Positions 5,532-5,723 of a DNA stretch of 5,723 nucleotides are shown here, in pieces; the stretch's first letter is position 1; the number at the start of each line of letters is the position of its first letter. Source of the DNA: Planctomycetota bacterium (GTDB lineage: Bacteria > Planctomycetota > Phycisphaerae > WQYP01); NCBI GenBank assembly GCA_021805585.1, contig JAJZEY010000508.1, positions 1 through 5,723 of the forward strand, read 5' to 3'. The notes beneath the pieces are model-generated. The model searched no databases and had not been told where the DNA came from. It saw only the letters and a list, made by a program, of their open reading frames with translations. The position numbers were made by a program, and so were the translations under genes.

Positions 5532-5723
5532 TCAGTTGTTGGGTGTATTTTTGGGGCGCTGGATGAAAATGTACAGCAGCGAACCGACAATACCGAGAAA
5601 AACAATGACCAGCAGCCAGAGAAGTTTTGTGTCCGAACTTGTCGGTGCGCGCAGCAAATCAACCAGTGACCAAATCCACACAATCATCGATCCCAGGACA
5701 AGAACTACAATAAACAAAGATCG
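5532..5723 (-). CDS. Small PLDc_N-type two-helix membrane protein, 5' end open
   Basis: The frame runs from the right edge of the window to a TGA at 5532-5534. From a possible TTG start at 5717 it gives 61 residues; the frame stays open to the edge, so the real start may be outside, and an ATG at 5687 would cut into the first helix. Two hydrophobic segments (about residues 2-22 and 32-52) flank a short loop, with W-S-L-V-D-L-L-R-A-P at the end of the first and L-L-W-L-L-V-I then G-S-L-L-Y-I-F-I in the second. This is the pattern of the PLDc_N domain ('phospholipase D nuclease N-terminal'), found alone in small membrane proteins and at the N-terminus of cardiolipin synthases. No PLD catalytic HKD motif is present, so no enzymatic role should be assumed. 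It reads in the same direction as the fucosidase, 171 bp upstream of it. Confidence 0.75.
   Translation of the reverse strand, partial: RSLFIVVLVLGSMIVWIWSLVDLLRAPTSSDTKLLWLLVIVFLGIVGSLLYIFIQRPKNTPNN

Noticed and set aside
1..5723. CRISPR array, tRNA or rRNA gene, insertion sequence, phage genes or a defence system
   Set aside because: No regularly spaced repeats, cloverleaf, transposase or defence-protein motifs were seen on either strand.

Overview
The window looks like the replication-origin neighbourhood of a bacterial chromosome. At the left edge is the 3' part of dnaN (DNA polymerase III sliding clamp), followed on the same strand by a DUF721/DciA-type gene. Next comes about 730 bp of non-coding DNA holding four perfect DnaA boxes (TTATNCACA), a very AT-rich tract and a run of TAG triplets matching the 'DnaA-trio' unwinding element. 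I read this as oriC. The organism is not certain. The clamp ending MPVSL, the dnaN-DUF721 pairing, the secreted alpha-L-fucosidase and the moderate base composition fit Planctomycetota (perhaps Phycisphaerae) or a related PVC lineage, but that is an inference from family resemblance.

Layout: 2-1063 (+) dnaN, 5' end cut by the window; 1272-1805 (+) dciA-like, preceded by a clear GGAGG; 1806-2535 non-coding oriC region; 2536-3966 (+) a 12-helix MFS transporter of unknown substrate; 3999-5360 (-) a secreted GH29 alpha-L-fucosidase, convergent with the transporter; 5361-5531 a fucosidase promoter region with a palindromic operator-like site; 5532 to the right edge (-) a small two-helix membrane protein with the PLDc_N (phospholipase D nuclease N-terminal) fold, probably cut by the window at its 5' end.

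Function: dnaN, the DciA-like protein and oriC belong together as replication initiation and elongation machinery. DnaA would open the origin, a DciA-type protein would help load the replicative helicase, and the clamp would tether the polymerase. To the right the content changes to ordinary metabolic genes. The fucosidase releases L-fucose from glycans outside the cytoplasm. The neighbouring MFS protein could import a product, but nothing in the sequence shows this and the two genes are not in one operon. I see no tRNA, rRNA, CRISPR array, insertion sequence or phage gene. The most notable content is the origin architecture, not a new multi-gene system.
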